Shown: in pieces, positions 43,902-52,906 of the stretch
Position numbering within the stretch: position 1 is the stretch's first letter
How the letters are laid out: each line of letters begins with the position of its first letter
Source: Akkermansiaceae bacterium
Lineage (GTDB): Bacteria; Verrucomicrobiota; Verrucomicrobiia; Verrucomicrobiales; Akkermansiaceae
Reading direction: 5' to 3'
Assembly: GCA_903878115.1 (NCBI GenBank)
Contig: CAIRGO010000313.1
Coordinates: 1-60,094, forward strand
Length of the DNA: 60,094 nt
Notes under the pieces: generated by a model
The model's database searches: none
Told to the model about the DNA's origin: nothing
Seen by the model: the letters and a program-made list of their open reading frames with translations, nothing else
Made by a program: the position numbers and the translations under genes

Positions 43902-46622
43902 TTAAGAAATTGCCATTACATCGTCACATCGTTTGCAAATTCCACTAGGTTCTAATGGTTCATGACGGCGACAACGTGGACACAATGGCAACTCTGTTTT
44001 ACGCGCCAGAGCAATCAATTCAGCACCTACTTCAAGCTGCAATTCAGCGATGATGAAAATTTCTTTCATCATTTCCGTGTCTTGCAATGCGGCATACGCA
44101 ACGTCATTTTCTGCGACAGTCAGAGTGACTGCTGCTTCATTGTTTCGATTGAATTCTTTGGCTTGAATGCATGGCTCGATCGCTGTTTGAATCGCGTAAC
44201 GAATTTCGAAAATACGATCCATCAAACTAGTCGCTTCACGTCCTGCAAATCGTGGATCTGCTTCAGGAAAATCCTGCTCGTGAATTGTCCCTGTGGTAAA
44301 GGTAGCGTGTTCCCAAGCCTCGTCAGCTGTATAAGCAAGGATCGGAGCGAGCAATTTACTAATCGCTAAAAAGAGCTCATACATCGCCGTTTGCGAAGCG
44401 CGACGGCGTAATGATTGATGAGCATCGCAATACATCCTGTCCTTGGTAACATCGATGTAAACAGCGCTCAGATCATTGGTGCAAAATTGATTTAGTGCAT
44501 TGAAAACTTTACGGAATTCAAATGCATCATAAGCCTTCCGACATTCAGACACTACCGAATGTAGTCGCTCTAAAATCCAGCGATCTAACACGGTCATATC
44601 CTGCGGATCGACGGCATCTTTTGCAGGGTCAAACCCATCGAGATTTCCTAACAAAATTCTCAATGTGTTACGCAAACGTCGGTATGGCTCAGCCACTTGT
44701 TTGAATAGCTCTTCACCGAATGGAACCTCGCTTTGCCAGTCAACACTGCTTACCCAGAGGCGGACGATATCAGCTCCGTATTTATTGTAAAAATGTGCTG
44801 CATCAATCGGCTTGCCTGCTTTTTCCGCTTCTGATTTCGATAATTTTTTCTTATCCTTATCGACCACAAATCCATGAGTAAGAACAGATTTGTAAGGCGC
44901 TGCATTGCGATAGGCCACACTCAGCATCAGTGAGCTTTGGAACCAACCACGATGTTGATCTGTAGCTTCTAAGTATAGATCTGCAGGGCAATGAAGTAAT
45001 GGATGACGATCAGTGACAGCTAGATGCGAGCATCCACTATCAATCCATACATCCAAGGTGTCACGGCATTTTTTCACACCTGCTGGCAAGCCTAACAACT
45101 GAGCGAGTTCTTCATCGGTTTTTTCAAACCAGATATTCGTTCCTTCTTTTTCAACAAGATCAGCAATTTTATTCGCTAGATCTGCGCTCAGAATCACTGA
45201 GCCATCTGCTTCATAAAATACGGGCAATGGCACACCCCAGGTGCGTTGACGAGAAATGCACCAATCAGGGCGAGATTCCACGGTGCCAAAAATACGATTG
45301 CGACCCCATGCGGGCAGCCAATTGACGCGATCAATTTCTGACAATGCCTTCTCGCGCAGACCATCGAGGCTGATGAAAAATTGCTCAACGGCGCGAAAGA
45401 TGATGGGAGTTTTCGAGCGCCAACAATGCGGATAGCTATGTTTATAGGCCTCGCGACCTAACAAAACTCCATTTTCCAGCAGCATCGAAATGATCGGCTC
45501 ATTACTAGCAAACACGTGCTTGCCTAACAATTCCGGCATCTCTGCTTCTTCGGTGAAATTGCCATTATCATCCACTGGCGATAGCAATCCAAGGTTGTAT
45601 TGCATGCCCACGCTGTAGTCATCCGCCCCGTGTCCTGGAGCGATGTGAACAGCGCCAGTTCCGGTTTCGGTGGTGACAAAATTCGCTAAAATGACCCGCG
45701 ATACCCGATCGATCAATGGATGCTGTGCTTCAAGGCCTTCTAGTGATCGACCTTTGCAATCGCGCACTTCTTCACGCAACACGAAGCCAGTTTTTTGCGA
45801 AAACGTCTCCATCAATTCGCGAACAATGATCAGCGTTTTTGTTAGACCATCTTTTTCATAAATGCCAACAACATAGGTGAACTCCGGATGCACCGCGATT
45901 CCTAAATTTGCAGGTAGCGTCCAGGGAGTAGTGGTCCAAATCACCATCGATTCGCCCGAACCATTTTTCAGAGGGAACTCGACAAAAATTGCTGGGCTCT
46001 CTTTATCAGCATATTCCACTTCCGCTTCAGCTAATGCGGTATGAGCGCCATAAGACCACTGCACAGGTTTACGGCTTTGGTAGATTCTGTTGTCGGCCAC
46101 CATTTTTGCAAAAACTCGCAGAATGTCAGCCTCGTAGGCTGGATTCATCGTCAAATAGGGATTTTGCCAATCACCAAACACACCCAGTCGGCGAAAGGAC
46201 GCGCGTTGGATATCGATAAATTTCAGTGCAAACTCCGTGCATCGACGACGAATTTCAGCGGGTTCAAGACCTGTCGCCTGCTTGACTACTTTAAATTCAA
46301 TCGGCAATCCGTGACAATCCCAACCGGGGACAAACGGAACCGCAAAGCCGGCCATGGTTTTTGATTTCACCACCAAATCTTTCAGCACCTTGTTCAGCGC
46401 AGTGCCCATGTGAACGTCGCCATTTGCGAACGGCGGTCCATCGTGCAAAATAAACGAGGGTGCCTTTTGCTCAATTCTACGGTTCAGGATTTTCGTATAT
46501 AAATTCTGTTCCTCCCAAGCAGCCAACCGCTTAGGTTCATTTTCAACCAAGTCGGCACGCATCGGAAAATTCGTCTGCGGCAGGGTGATGGTATCTTTGT
46601 AGTTAGGAGAAGATTCGCTCAT
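43902..46622 (-). CDS. ileS: Isoleucine-tRNA ligase
   Basis: IleRS (906 aa) has the HIGH-type motif GPPFANGDVHMGTALNKVLK near 60-79, the editing-domain strings TTTPWTLPANLGIAVHPEF, GTGAVHIAPGHGADDYSVG and WRSKTPIIFRAVEQFF, the KMSKS-type motif KDKKKLSKSEAEKAGKP near 596-612 and a C-terminal zinc finger (CPRCRRHEPLEP...GICKRC). It is the bacterial IleS1-like form. The ATG at 46622 is the start. The gene precedes lspA with 4 bases between. Confidence 0.96.
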   Translation of the reverse strand: MSESSPNYKDTITLPQTNFPMRADLVENEPKRLAAWEEQNLYTKILNRRIEQKAPSFILHDGPPFANGDVHMGTALNKVLKDLVVKSKTMAGFAVPFVPGWDCHGLPIEFKVVKQATGLEPAEIRRRCTEFALKFIDIQRASFRRLGVFGDWQNPYLTMNPAYEADILRVFAKMVADNRIYQSRKPVQWSYGAHTALAEAEVEYADKESPAIFVEFPLKNGSGESMVIWTTTPWTLPANLGIAVHPEFTYVVGIYEKDGLTKTLIIVRELMETFSQKTGFVLREEVRDCKGRSLEGLEAQHPLIDRVSRVILANFVTTETGTGAVHIAPGHGADDYSVGMQYNLGLLSPVDDNGNFTEEAEMPELLGKHVFASNEPIISMLLENGVLLGREAYKHSYPHCWRSKTPIIFRAVEQFFISLDGLREKALSEIDRVNWLPAWGRNRIFGTVESRPDWCISRQRTWGVPLPVFYEADGSVILSADLANKIADLVEKEGTNIWFEKTDEELAQLLGLPAGVKKCRDTLDVWIDSGCSHLAVTDRHPLLHCPADLYLEATDQHRGWFQSSLMLSVAYRNAAPYKSVLTHGFVVDKDKKKLSKSEAEKAGKPIDAAHFYNKYGADIVRLWVSSVDWQSEVPFGEELFKQVAEPYRRLRNTLRILLGNLDGFDPAKDAVDPQDMTVLDRWILERLHSVVSECRKAYDAFEFRKVFNALNQFCTNDLSAVYIDVTKDRMYCDAHQSLRRRASQTAMYELFLAISKLLAPILAYTADEAWEHATFTTGTIHEQDFPEADPRFAGREATSLMDRIFEIRYAIQTAIEPCIQAKEFNRNNEAAVTLTVAENDVAYAALQDTEMMKEIFIIAELQLEVGAELIALARKTELPLCPRCRRHEPLEPSGICKRCDDVMAIS

Positions 46623-46726
46623 TGTTTGGGCGGCGAGACTACACGGTTCACGCCGATGGTCAAGAAAGCGTCGATTTTTTTGCAGATTTTTCGATCAGGC
46701 GGCGTTTTCGACAAATTTGCAGTTTT

Positions 46727-47572
46727 CTAAGGTAGCAATTCGATGTGATCGATTAACCTTACTTGACCGTAAAATCCAGCAAGAGCAAGAATTGCTGGCT
46801 TGCGGATCATACTCACGGGTTCAAGGTTTTCCGCATCGACGATGCTAAGGTAGTCGATGCGAAATTGCGATGATTTTTGCAAATGAAACAGCGCCGCCGA
46901 GAGGATCGGATCGGATTGGCGCTCGCCCATCTTCATCAAATCAGCGGCTGCACGCAATGATCTTTGAAGCATCGGTGCCTCGCTAAGCTGGTCTGGCGTA
47001 AGTCGGATATTGCGCGAGGACATCGCCAAACCATCTACTTCTCGCACTGTAGCGTGTCCAACGATGGTGATCGGCACATTCAAATCCCGCACCATCCGTC
47101 GGATGATCGCCAATTGTTGAAAATCTTTTTTGCCAAATACGGCTGAGTCAGCACGAAACAACATGAACAACTTCATCACCACCGTGCAGACTCCCGAAAA
47201 ATGCCCCGGACGAGAGGCACCACAGAGAAATTGCGACAAATGATTTTCCGTGATCACGATGCTGTGATCGGCACGATACATCTGCTGGGCAGATGGCATG
47301 AATACCAGATCAACTCCCGCCGATTCACAAGCTGACAAATCAGCAGACAATGGGCGCGGATAATGCTTGAGGTCTTCTTTTTGATCAAATTGAGTTGGAT
47401 TGACAAACAGCGAAACTGCCACCGTCCCCCCTGCCCCAACAATTTTTCGAGCCTCATGCATCAATGCCAAATGTCCTTCATGCAAGGCACCCATCGTAGG
47501 TACCAAGCACAATGGACGCGGCAGTTTCGCCAACGATGAAATCAGTTCGTCTGAATCAGCAACAGTAATCAC
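46727..47572 (-). CDS. panC: Pantothenate synthetase
   Basis: PanC joins pantoate and beta-alanine with ATP to give pantothenate. The protein (281 aa) has the HIGH-type loop VPTMGALHEGHLALM near 22-36, FVNPTQFDQKEDLKHYPR, the substrate region FGKKDFQQLAIIRRMV and the SSRN-type motif LAMSSRNIRLTPDQL, all conserved. I place the start at a GTG (47572; VITVADSDELIS), since the upstream TTG adds a non-homologous tail. The other pantothenate genes are absent. It follows the Mla-type ATPase gene. Confidence 0.95.
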   Translation of the reverse strand: MITVADSDELISSLAKLPRPLCLVPTMGALHEGHLALMHEARKIVGAGGTVAVSLFVNPTQFDQKEDLKHYPRPLSADLSACESAGVDLVFMPSAQQMYRADHSIVITENHLSQFLCGASRPGHFSGVCTVVMKLFMLFRADSAVFGKKDFQQLAIIRRMVRDLNVPITIVGHATVREVDGLAMSSRNIRLTPDQLSEAPMLQRSLRAAADLMKMGERQSDPILSAALFHLQKSSQFRIDYLSIVDAENLEPVSMIRKPAILALAGFYGQVRLIDHIELLP

Positions 47573-47622
47573 AGCGAGACGATAACCATAAATCAGACAA
47601 AGCTGAAACAAAAATCAGCCGA

Positions 47623-48366
47623 TCACTCATCGGCAATTCCTTCGATAAAATTGTGCAATATCGGATCTTTCGACACTTGCAATTCTTGCGGCGTGCCTTG
47701 CCAGTAGATTTCTCCTTCTTTCATGAACACAACTCGATCAGCAATGCGAAAAACGCTGCGAATTTCGTGCGTAATTACGATATTGGTAATTCCATGCGAA
47801 ACCTGCAAATCTTTGATCATGATATCGATGGATGCCGCCGTCACTGGGTCCAATCCCGCATGCGGTTCGTCATAAATGATGCAAGCGGGAGTATCCACCA
47901 CGGCTCGTGCTAAGGCTACTCGTTTGCGCATGCCACCGGAAATATCTGAGGGATATTTATCGCCGTGCTCAGCGAGTTTCACAATGCTCAGTGCGTTGAT
48001 CACACGCTCGGTAATCTCGTCTTTTTTGAGCTCTGAATCTTCCCTCAATGGAAAGGCAACATTATTAAAAACCGTCATCGAATCGAATAGTGCGCCGCCT
48101 TGAAACATCATACCGATTTGACGACGAATGGGCCCCAATTCACGTTCGTTCATGCCTGTAATATTGACATTATTGATCCAAATCTCACCCTCTTGCGGCT
48201 GCAGTAATCCTGCCAGATGTTTGACCAGAACTGATTTTCCGCCACCGGATGCACCTAATAAAACTAGTGTTTCTCCTCGGAAAATATCCAGCGTCACGCC
48301 ACGCAACACGTGTTGTTTGCCAAATGTTTGATGAAGATTGCAGATACGTATGAATGGTTCAGCCAT
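47623..48366 (-). CDS. ABC transporter ATP-binding protein, MlaF-like
   Basis: The 247-residue ATPase has Walker A LGASGGGKSVLVKHLAG near 38-54, Q-loop MFQGGALFDSMTVFNNVAFP near 87, the signature DISGGMRKRVALARAVV near 144, Walker B ACIIYDEPHAGLD near 163 and the H-loop IVITHE. The FDSMTVFNNVAFPLRE string is typical of the Mla/Mce (phospholipid transport) ATPases that pair with an MlaE-like permease and an MCE-domain substrate-binding protein. No such permease is adjacent, so it is an orphan here. The assignment is strong for the family and weaker for the substrate. Confidence 0.88.
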   Translation of the reverse strand: MAEPFIRICNLHQTFGKQHVLRGVTLDIFRGETLVLLGASGGGKSVLVKHLAGLLQPQEGEIWINNVNITGMNERELGPIRRQIGMMFQGGALFDSMTVFNNVAFPLREDSELKKDEITERVINALSIVKLAEHGDKYPSDISGGMRKRVALARAVVDTPACIIYDEPHAGLDPVTAASIDIMIKDLQVSHGITNIVITHEIRSVFRIADRVVFMKEGEIYWQGTPQELQVSKDPILHNFIEGIADE

Positions 48367-48418
48367 GAGGAACGGAGTTAGCGTAACAGGATTTCTAACG
48401 ATGGGAAACAGATATCAC

Positions 48419-49024
48419 TCACGGATGCGAATCAGGATGATGCACATTAGTATGCTGCAATAAATGAAGTCCTTGGCGAAAATAGGCAACGCCCGACCAC
48501 ACAGTGAAAAATGCAGCCAGTGCGCACAAATACACAGGAGGAAATGGCACCATCCGCAACATGACCCAGCCTAACGCGATCATTTGCGTTACCGTGCAAA
48601 TTTTTCCTGACCAATGCGGTTGAATTTTCACTTTTCCCACGGTTAACCACAATACCAAAATTCCTCCTAAGATAATGCAATCACGCACAATCACCAAGGC
48701 CGCAAACCACAGCGGGATACGCCAACCTTGACTACCCCAGTCGATCATCGAGAGCGTGATGATTCCTGTGAGCAACAGTGTTTTATCCGCAATTGGATCA
48801 ATAAAAGCTCCGAACTTCGAGCGCTGATTGAATCGCCGCGCGATGAATCCATCCAAGGCATCCGAAGCCGAAGCGACGACAAAAACAATCAATGCGGCGA
48901 AGCGCAGATTTTCGTTGGCATGATGCTCCTGCACACTTCTGCTGTAATATATCGCTAGCACCGCAAAAACGGGAACCAGCAACAAACGGCTCACGGTGAT
49001 TTTACTGGCGAAGGTCATAGCCAT
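48419..49024 (-). CDS. pgsA: CDP-diacylglycerol--glycerol-3-phosphate 3-phosphatidyltransferase
   Basis: PgsA makes phosphatidylglycerol phosphate. The CDP-alcohol transferase motif (DG-x2-AR-x8-G-x3-D-x3-D) is complete: SDALDGFIARRFNQRSKFG then FIDPIADKTLL near 59-85. I use the ATG at 49024 (MAMTFASKITVSRLLL); another ATG two codons later is equally possible. The protein has about six membrane helices. It lies downstream of a small membrane protein gene. The glycerol-3-phosphate pathway enzymes plsY and gpsA are elsewhere in the window. Confidence 0.92.
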   Translation of the reverse strand: MAMTFASKITVSRLLLVPVFAVLAIYYSRSVQEHHANENLRFAALIVFVVASASDALDGFIARRFNQRSKFGAFIDPIADKTLLLTGIITLSMIDWGSQGWRIPLWFAALVIVRDCIILGGILVLWLTVGKVKIQPHWSGKICTVTQMIALGWVMLRMVPFPPVYLCALAAFFTVWSGVAYFRQGLHLLQHTNVHHPDSHP

Positions 49025-49059
49025 TGCATAGCAAATTCTCGCGCCGTTCTCAAGCACTA

Positions 49060-49296
49060 TTACTTCCACCAATCTGCATCTTTTTCCCATGCTTGAGGAG
49101 AAGCGCCTTTGGCTCCGACTGGCTCAGCCTCGGCTTCCTGCGCTTCCAATTCCTCCAGCAATGCATCCACATGCACATTGCGCCGAGCGACATTTCTTTT
49201 CATGCACCAGAGCAACAGACCAATCACACCAAAACTGAGAAAAATCACACCCAGCATCGCAACGGCAAAGGCATCTGCCTCAAATACGGCGATCAC
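49060..49296 (-). CDS. Small single-pass membrane protein
   Basis: This 78-residue protein begins at a GTG that overlaps the TGA of the GNAT gene (GTGA). It has one membrane segment (AVAMLGVIFLSFGVIGLLLW, about 11-30), a basic patch (CMKRNVARRN) and an acidic C-terminus ending EKDADWWK. No family is recognised. The tight coupling to the upstream gene and to pgsA 35 bases downstream supports a real gene. Function is unknown. Confidence 0.65.
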   Translation of the reverse strand: MIAVFEADAFAVAMLGVIFLSFGVIGLLLWCMKRNVARRNVHVDALLEELEAQEAEAEPVGAKGASPQAWEKDADWWK

Positions 49297-49784
49297 GATA
49301 TGATCCGCCTCATCGGAATCATGCTCGAATACTCGAATCCCATTTTTTTGAAAAAGTTCTGTGAATCCGCGCTGATCTTATCGGTCAATAAGGTAATTCG
49401 TTTAAAATCTTTTTTCTTCGCAAAATCCAGCACGTGCTCAATCAACATTGATCCATAACCATGGCCGCGGTGGGAGGGATGGACAATCACATCTTCCATC
49501 AGGATCACAAAACCACCCATTGCTGTAGAAATAGTAAATAGCAAGTTGACCATGCCGTAGATTGCATCATCAGAGCGCAATACGAAGATCCGACCACGCG
49601 AAGGTTGCTCGAGAATCAAGCGCAATCCATGCTCTTGCACTTGGGAATCCGCGCGTAAATCGCCCGAATGAGCAAACAAATCCATCGTCAACTCAACGAG
49701 TGCTTTAAGATCTTCAATCGAGGCTGGCTCGACACGCAAATGATTTTTCGTGTCGCTGCCCGAACTTTTTACCACCGATTCCAT
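49293..49784 (-). CDS. GNAT family N-acetyltransferase
   Basis: The 163-residue protein has the GNAT acetyl-CoA-binding motif VHPSHRGHGYGSMLIEHVL at about 97-115 (the Q/RxxGxG/A turn), preceded by a beta strand (GFVILMEDVIV) and followed by the C-terminal KRITLLTDKISADSQNFFKK. The substrate is unknown. It starts at the ATG at 49784. It is the first gene of a set running into the small membrane protein and pgsA, and is divergent from rpmH. Confidence 0.88.
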   Translation of the reverse strand: MESVVKSSGSDTKNHLRVEPASIEDLKALVELTMDLFAHSGDLRADSQVQEHGLRLILEQPSRGRIFVLRSDDAIYGMVNLLFTISTAMGGFVILMEDVIVHPSHRGHGYGSMLIEHVLDFAKKKDFKRITLLTDKISADSQNFFKKMGFEYSSMIPMRRIIS

Positions 49785-49912
49785 GCATTTAAATATGCAC
49801 GTCTCGTACCAAAAGTCACGTAAATATATAGAAAAATTGCGTCACACAATCAGCGGGTATTCACAAAAATCGGCCACCGTAGGAAAAAAATGAGAAAATT
49901 CTGATTGTTGTG

Positions 49913-49940
49913 TTGACAATACTCAGATTTTCACTATTTT
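49913..49940 (+). promoter_or_regulatory. Putative promoter of the rpmH operon
   Basis: TTGACA (49913-49918) is followed after 16 bases by TATTTT (49935-49940), about 70 bases before the rpmH start. It is a good sigma-70-type match. No DnaA boxes were seen in this 220-base region although rpmH-rnpA often lie near the origin in other bacteria. Confidence 0.6.
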
Positions 49941-50007
49941 CCCCGCCCCGCCCTGCAATCGCAGACCGGTGACAATTAATTTACTTACCTCAACAAAAGC
50001 ATAAGCC

Positions 50008-50193
50008 ATGAGTCCTACCTACCGCCCATCAAAGCGCACACGCAAGCAACAGCACGGGTTCCGTGCTCGTATGGCTACCAAAGGCGGTCGCGCCATCATC
50101 AATCGTCGTCGTCGTAAAGGACGTAAGCGTCTTCTTCCTCCAGGTGCTGAAGTGCACTTCAAACGCCACGTGCAACAGCACACCAGCAACTAA
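50008..50193 (+). CDS. rpmH: 50S ribosomal protein L34, extended form
   Basis: L34 has the classical core [20 protein letters not shown] followed by [18 protein letters not shown], at about residues 5-43. Usually the protein ends near here (about 44-46 aa). This version (61 aa) continues with a tail of about 18 residues, [19 protein letters not shown]-like, basic at its middle. The ATG at 50008 is the only sensible start. It opens the standard rpmH-rnpA-yidD-yidC operon. Confidence 0.94.
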   Translation: MSPTYRPSKRTRKQQHGFRARMATKGGRAIINRRRRKGRKRLLPPGAEVHFKRHVQQHTSN

Positions 50194-50213
50194 TAGTAGG
50201 ATTTCTCCCGCTG

Positions 50214-50603
50214 ATGCGCCTTCCTCGGAAGCACACCATGAAAAAGCGGGCCGACTTCCAGAAGGTCCGCGAGACCGGCCGCTCCAAAGCTGGCCGGTTT
50301 CTCGTTTTAAGCACTCTAGAAGAAAGTTCGCTCCCTCATCTGATGGTCGCCTTCATTACTACCAAAAAATCGGGCAAAGCGCACGATCGAGTTCTACTGC
50401 GCAGACGATTTCGCGCCATCATCCAGCATCATTTGCATGAAATGATTCAGCCACTACGATACATTGTGACCATCGCCCGCTACAATTCTCTTCAGGCCAG
50501 CTATGCGGAACTTGAGCAAGACTGGGTAAAACAGGCCATTCGTTTGGGAATCCTTCCTGTCACGGCTAAATTGCCCGACGCTTCACCGAAGCCAATTTCC
50601 TAG
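50214..50603 (+). CDS. rnpA: Ribonuclease P protein component
   Basis: RnpA is the protein subunit of RNase P, which matures tRNA 5' ends. The 129-residue protein has the RNR-like motif (RVLLRRRFRAIIQHHL) near 60-75, FVLSTLEESSLPHLMVAF-like beta strand near 30 and the C-terminal DWVKQAIRLGI helix. The ATG at 50214 or 50238 (MKKRADFQKVRET) could be the start; the family usually begins close to the latter. It is in the operon between rpmH and yidD. Confidence 0.92.
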   Translation: MRLPRKHTMKKRADFQKVRETGRSKAGRFLVLSTLEESSLPHLMVAFITTKKSGKAHDRVLLRRRFRAIIQHHLHEMIQPLRYIVTIARYNSLQASYAELEQDWVKQAIRLGILPVTAKLPDASPKPIS

Positions 50604-50615
50604 ATCCTATGTCAG

Positions 50616-50894
50616 ATGATTGCACGCTTCGCTACTTGCCTGCTCAGATTGCTGATTCGTTTTTACCAGCGCTTCATCAGTCCAGCTCTCAAAGTAGTCT
50701 TTGGGCCAAATTCAGGCTGTCGCTATCAACCAACTTGCTCTCATTATTTTTTACAAGCTGTCGAAATCCATGGCCCACTGCGCGGCTCGTGGATTGGTAC
50801 GCTACGGATTCTGCGCTGCCATCCCTGGGGTGGATTCGGTGCCGATCCAGTACCGCCAGCAAAAGATCATCATTGTTCTCATCACCATCATTAA
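50616..50894 (+). CDS. yidD: Membrane protein insertion efficiency factor YidD
   Basis: YidD is a small membrane-associated protein that helps YidC. The 92-residue protein shows the family signature [20 protein letters not shown] at about 15-34, followed by [19 protein letters not shown] and [15 protein letters not shown] with three conserved cysteines. It ends with a His-rich tail (DHHCSHHHH), a common but variable feature. The ATG at 50616 is chosen over one at 50609 in another frame. It is 12 bases after rnpA. Confidence 0.93.
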   Translation: MIARFATCLLRLLIRFYQRFISPALKVVFGPNSGCRYQPTCSHYFLQAVEIHGPLRGSWIGTLRILRCHPWGGFGADPVPPAKDHHCSHHHH

Positions 50895-50911
50895 CACATC
50901 AATTTTAAACT

Positions 50912-52804
50912 ATGTACGATAAAAAAACATGGATCGTTGTCACCCTGTGCAGTGTTCTGCTAGCGGGCAACTTTTATTTTATGGACAAGCAAAACCGCGC
51001 CAAGCTAGCGGCGAATGCAGAACTCCAAAAGCAAGAAGAATTCAATCGCAAAGCGGTCGAAGCAGCAAAACCACCCGTAGCAACTCCTGCCACTGGCACC
51101 GCCACGGAAACCGCTCCCGTTGCTCCCGTTACCGTCGAAGAAAAACTCGTGGTGTTAGAAACGAATCGAGTGAAATTTTCCCTCACTAACATTGGTGGTG
51201 GCATCAAGACGGCATCGCTTAAAAGTGACTTTGAAATAGGTCCAGGCAAAATCCCCATTGAGATCAATGCACGATCCTCCAATCCTGTTGCTGGTCTAAC
51301 TGCTGGCATCGATGCCGTAGATAAACTGGTTTACAACTACATGGCTGATAAGTCAGAGATCGGCAAATCCGTCGTTTTCATAGCCACCACACCGGAGGGT
51401 ATGATTATAAAGAAAACCTATCGTCTTCTGGCAGATCTCAAGCAACCGGGCGCGCCTTACATGTTAGACTTTGATCTAACTTTTGAAAATACGTCGGCTA
51501 CTCCAATCAATATCAATCAATGGAATCTTTCGATCGGATCTGCCGCACCGCTCCACTCTAAGGAGTGGCCTAACCAAACTACATTCTTTTTCCACGACGA
51601 TGGCGCATACGACTTTGTTGACGTGACAACATTCAAAGGTGGCTGGTTCTCCAAGGAAAAAATGAATGATCCGCGCTCACTGAAACAAGCCGAACTTGCG
51701 GGTGTCTGTGATCAATTTTTCTCGATTGCCGTCAAAGCACGCGAGCCTTATCAGGGCACGGTAACAGCCAAACCGTTCGATATTAATTTCCCCGATGATC
51801 AAAAGCCACACAAAGCGATCACGGCTCAAGTAAGCCTGCCCTCATCCGCTCTCGCACAAGGAGAAATCAAAAAAGTGTCTTATCAAATATTCATGGGCCC
51901 CAAAGATAACAACATGCTCCGCAAAATGGGTGGCGATTGGGGGGATATCATGAACTATGGCTGGCTCTGGTGGATCAGTCGCCCGCTCAATTGGCTGCTC
52001 CATGCGATTCATTTTGTGGTCGGAAAAGTATCCACCACTTGGTCATGGGGGATCTCGATTGTGCTGCTCACTCTCGTAGTGCGCACCGCGATTTGGCCGC
52101 TTTACAATAAGTCGAATCGCTCGATGAAGCGCATGGCGAAACTGAAACCTGAGATGGATCGCTTGAAAGAAAAATACAAAGACGATCCCACGAAGATGAA
52201 TCAGGAAACCATGCGCATGTATAAGAAATACGGCGTAAATCCGATTGGTGGATGCTTGCCGATGTTGTTGCAAATGCCGATATTCTTTGGTTTCTATCGC
52301 ATGTTGCAATACTGCGTGGAACTCCGCCACCAGCCGTTCTTGGGCTGGGTACATGACCTTTCGCAACCCGATACCATTGGACACATCATGGGCTATCCGA
52401 TCAATCTATTGCCGATTGTGATGACGCTTTCGAGCTTTGCGCAGATGGCGATGATGCCGAAAACAGGCGACAAAATGCAACAACGGATGATGATGTTCAT
52501 GCCATTCGTGTTCCTGATTTTTTGTTATTCCTTTGCCTCCGCATTGGCTCTTTACTGGACGACACAGAATCTTTTCACCATTTTCCAAACTTGGCTTACT
52601 TCAAAGTTACCCGAGCCTCAGTTAAAGGAGCGCCCGATCAATCTTGACGCCAAACCTAAGAAAAAAACATTCATGGAACGAATGATGGAGAAACAAGAAG
52701 AGTTGCAACGCGCTCAAGCAGAACGTGCAAAGAATGGCGGCAATGACCCATCTCTGCGCGACGTTACGCCGAGCAAAAAACGTCCGCCAAAAACGGGCGG
52801 TTGA
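50912..52804 (+). CDS. yidC: Membrane protein insertase YidC
   Basis: YidC (Oxa1) inserts and folds inner-membrane proteins. The long form (630 aa) has an N-terminal membrane anchor, a large periplasmic beta domain (about 75-330) as in Gram-negative YidC, and five conserved membrane helices with WGISIVLLTLVVRTAIWPLY, GVNPIGGCLPMLLQMPIFFG and MMMFMPFVFLIFCYSFAS. A basic C-terminal tail ends KKRPPKTGG. The ATG at 50912 is right. It closes the rpmH-rnpA-yidD-yidC block. Confidence 0.95.
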   Translation: MYDKKTWIVVTLCSVLLAGNFYFMDKQNRAKLAANAELQKQEEFNRKAVEAAKPPVATPATGTATETAPVAPVTVEEKLVVLETNRVKFSLTNIGGGIKTASLKSDFEIGPGKIPIEINARSSNPVAGLTAGIDAVDKLVYNYMADKSEIGKSVVFIATTPEGMIIKKTYRLLADLKQPGAPYMLDFDLTFENTSATPININQWNLSIGSAAPLHSKEWPNQTTFFFHDDGAYDFVDVTTFKGGWFSKEKMNDPRSLKQAELAGVCDQFFSIAVKAREPYQGTVTAKPFDINFPDDQKPHKAITAQVSLPSSALAQGEIKKVSYQIFMGPKDNNMLRKMGGDWGDIMNYGWLWWISRPLNWLLHAIHFVVGKVSTTWSWGISIVLLTLVVRTAIWPLYNKSNRSMKRMAKLKPEMDRLKEKYKDDPTKMNQETMRMYKKYGVNPIGGCLPMLLQMPIFFGFYRMLQYCVELRHQPFLGWVHDLSQPDTIGHIMGYPINLLPIVMTLSSFAQMAMMPKTGDKMQQRMMMFMPFVFLIFCYSFASALALYWTTQNLFTIFQTWLTSKLPEPQLKERPINLDAKPKKKTFMERMMEKQEELQRAQAERAKNGGNDPSLRDVTPSKKRPPKTGG

Positions 52805-52906
52805 TTAGCTGAAGCCCCCCTATCGTCTCGCATTTTTACTTGCACTTTCCCCCTTCCCCCATTACCAGTTCCCGCAACAAGCACTTAATTCTTTTCTCAC
52901 AGTTAT

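Noticed and set aside
49800-50007. Chromosome origin next to rpmH
   Set aside because: rpmH-rnpA often lie by dnaA and oriC, but I see no DnaA-box-like nonamers, no dnaA gene and no AT-rich unwinding tract here.
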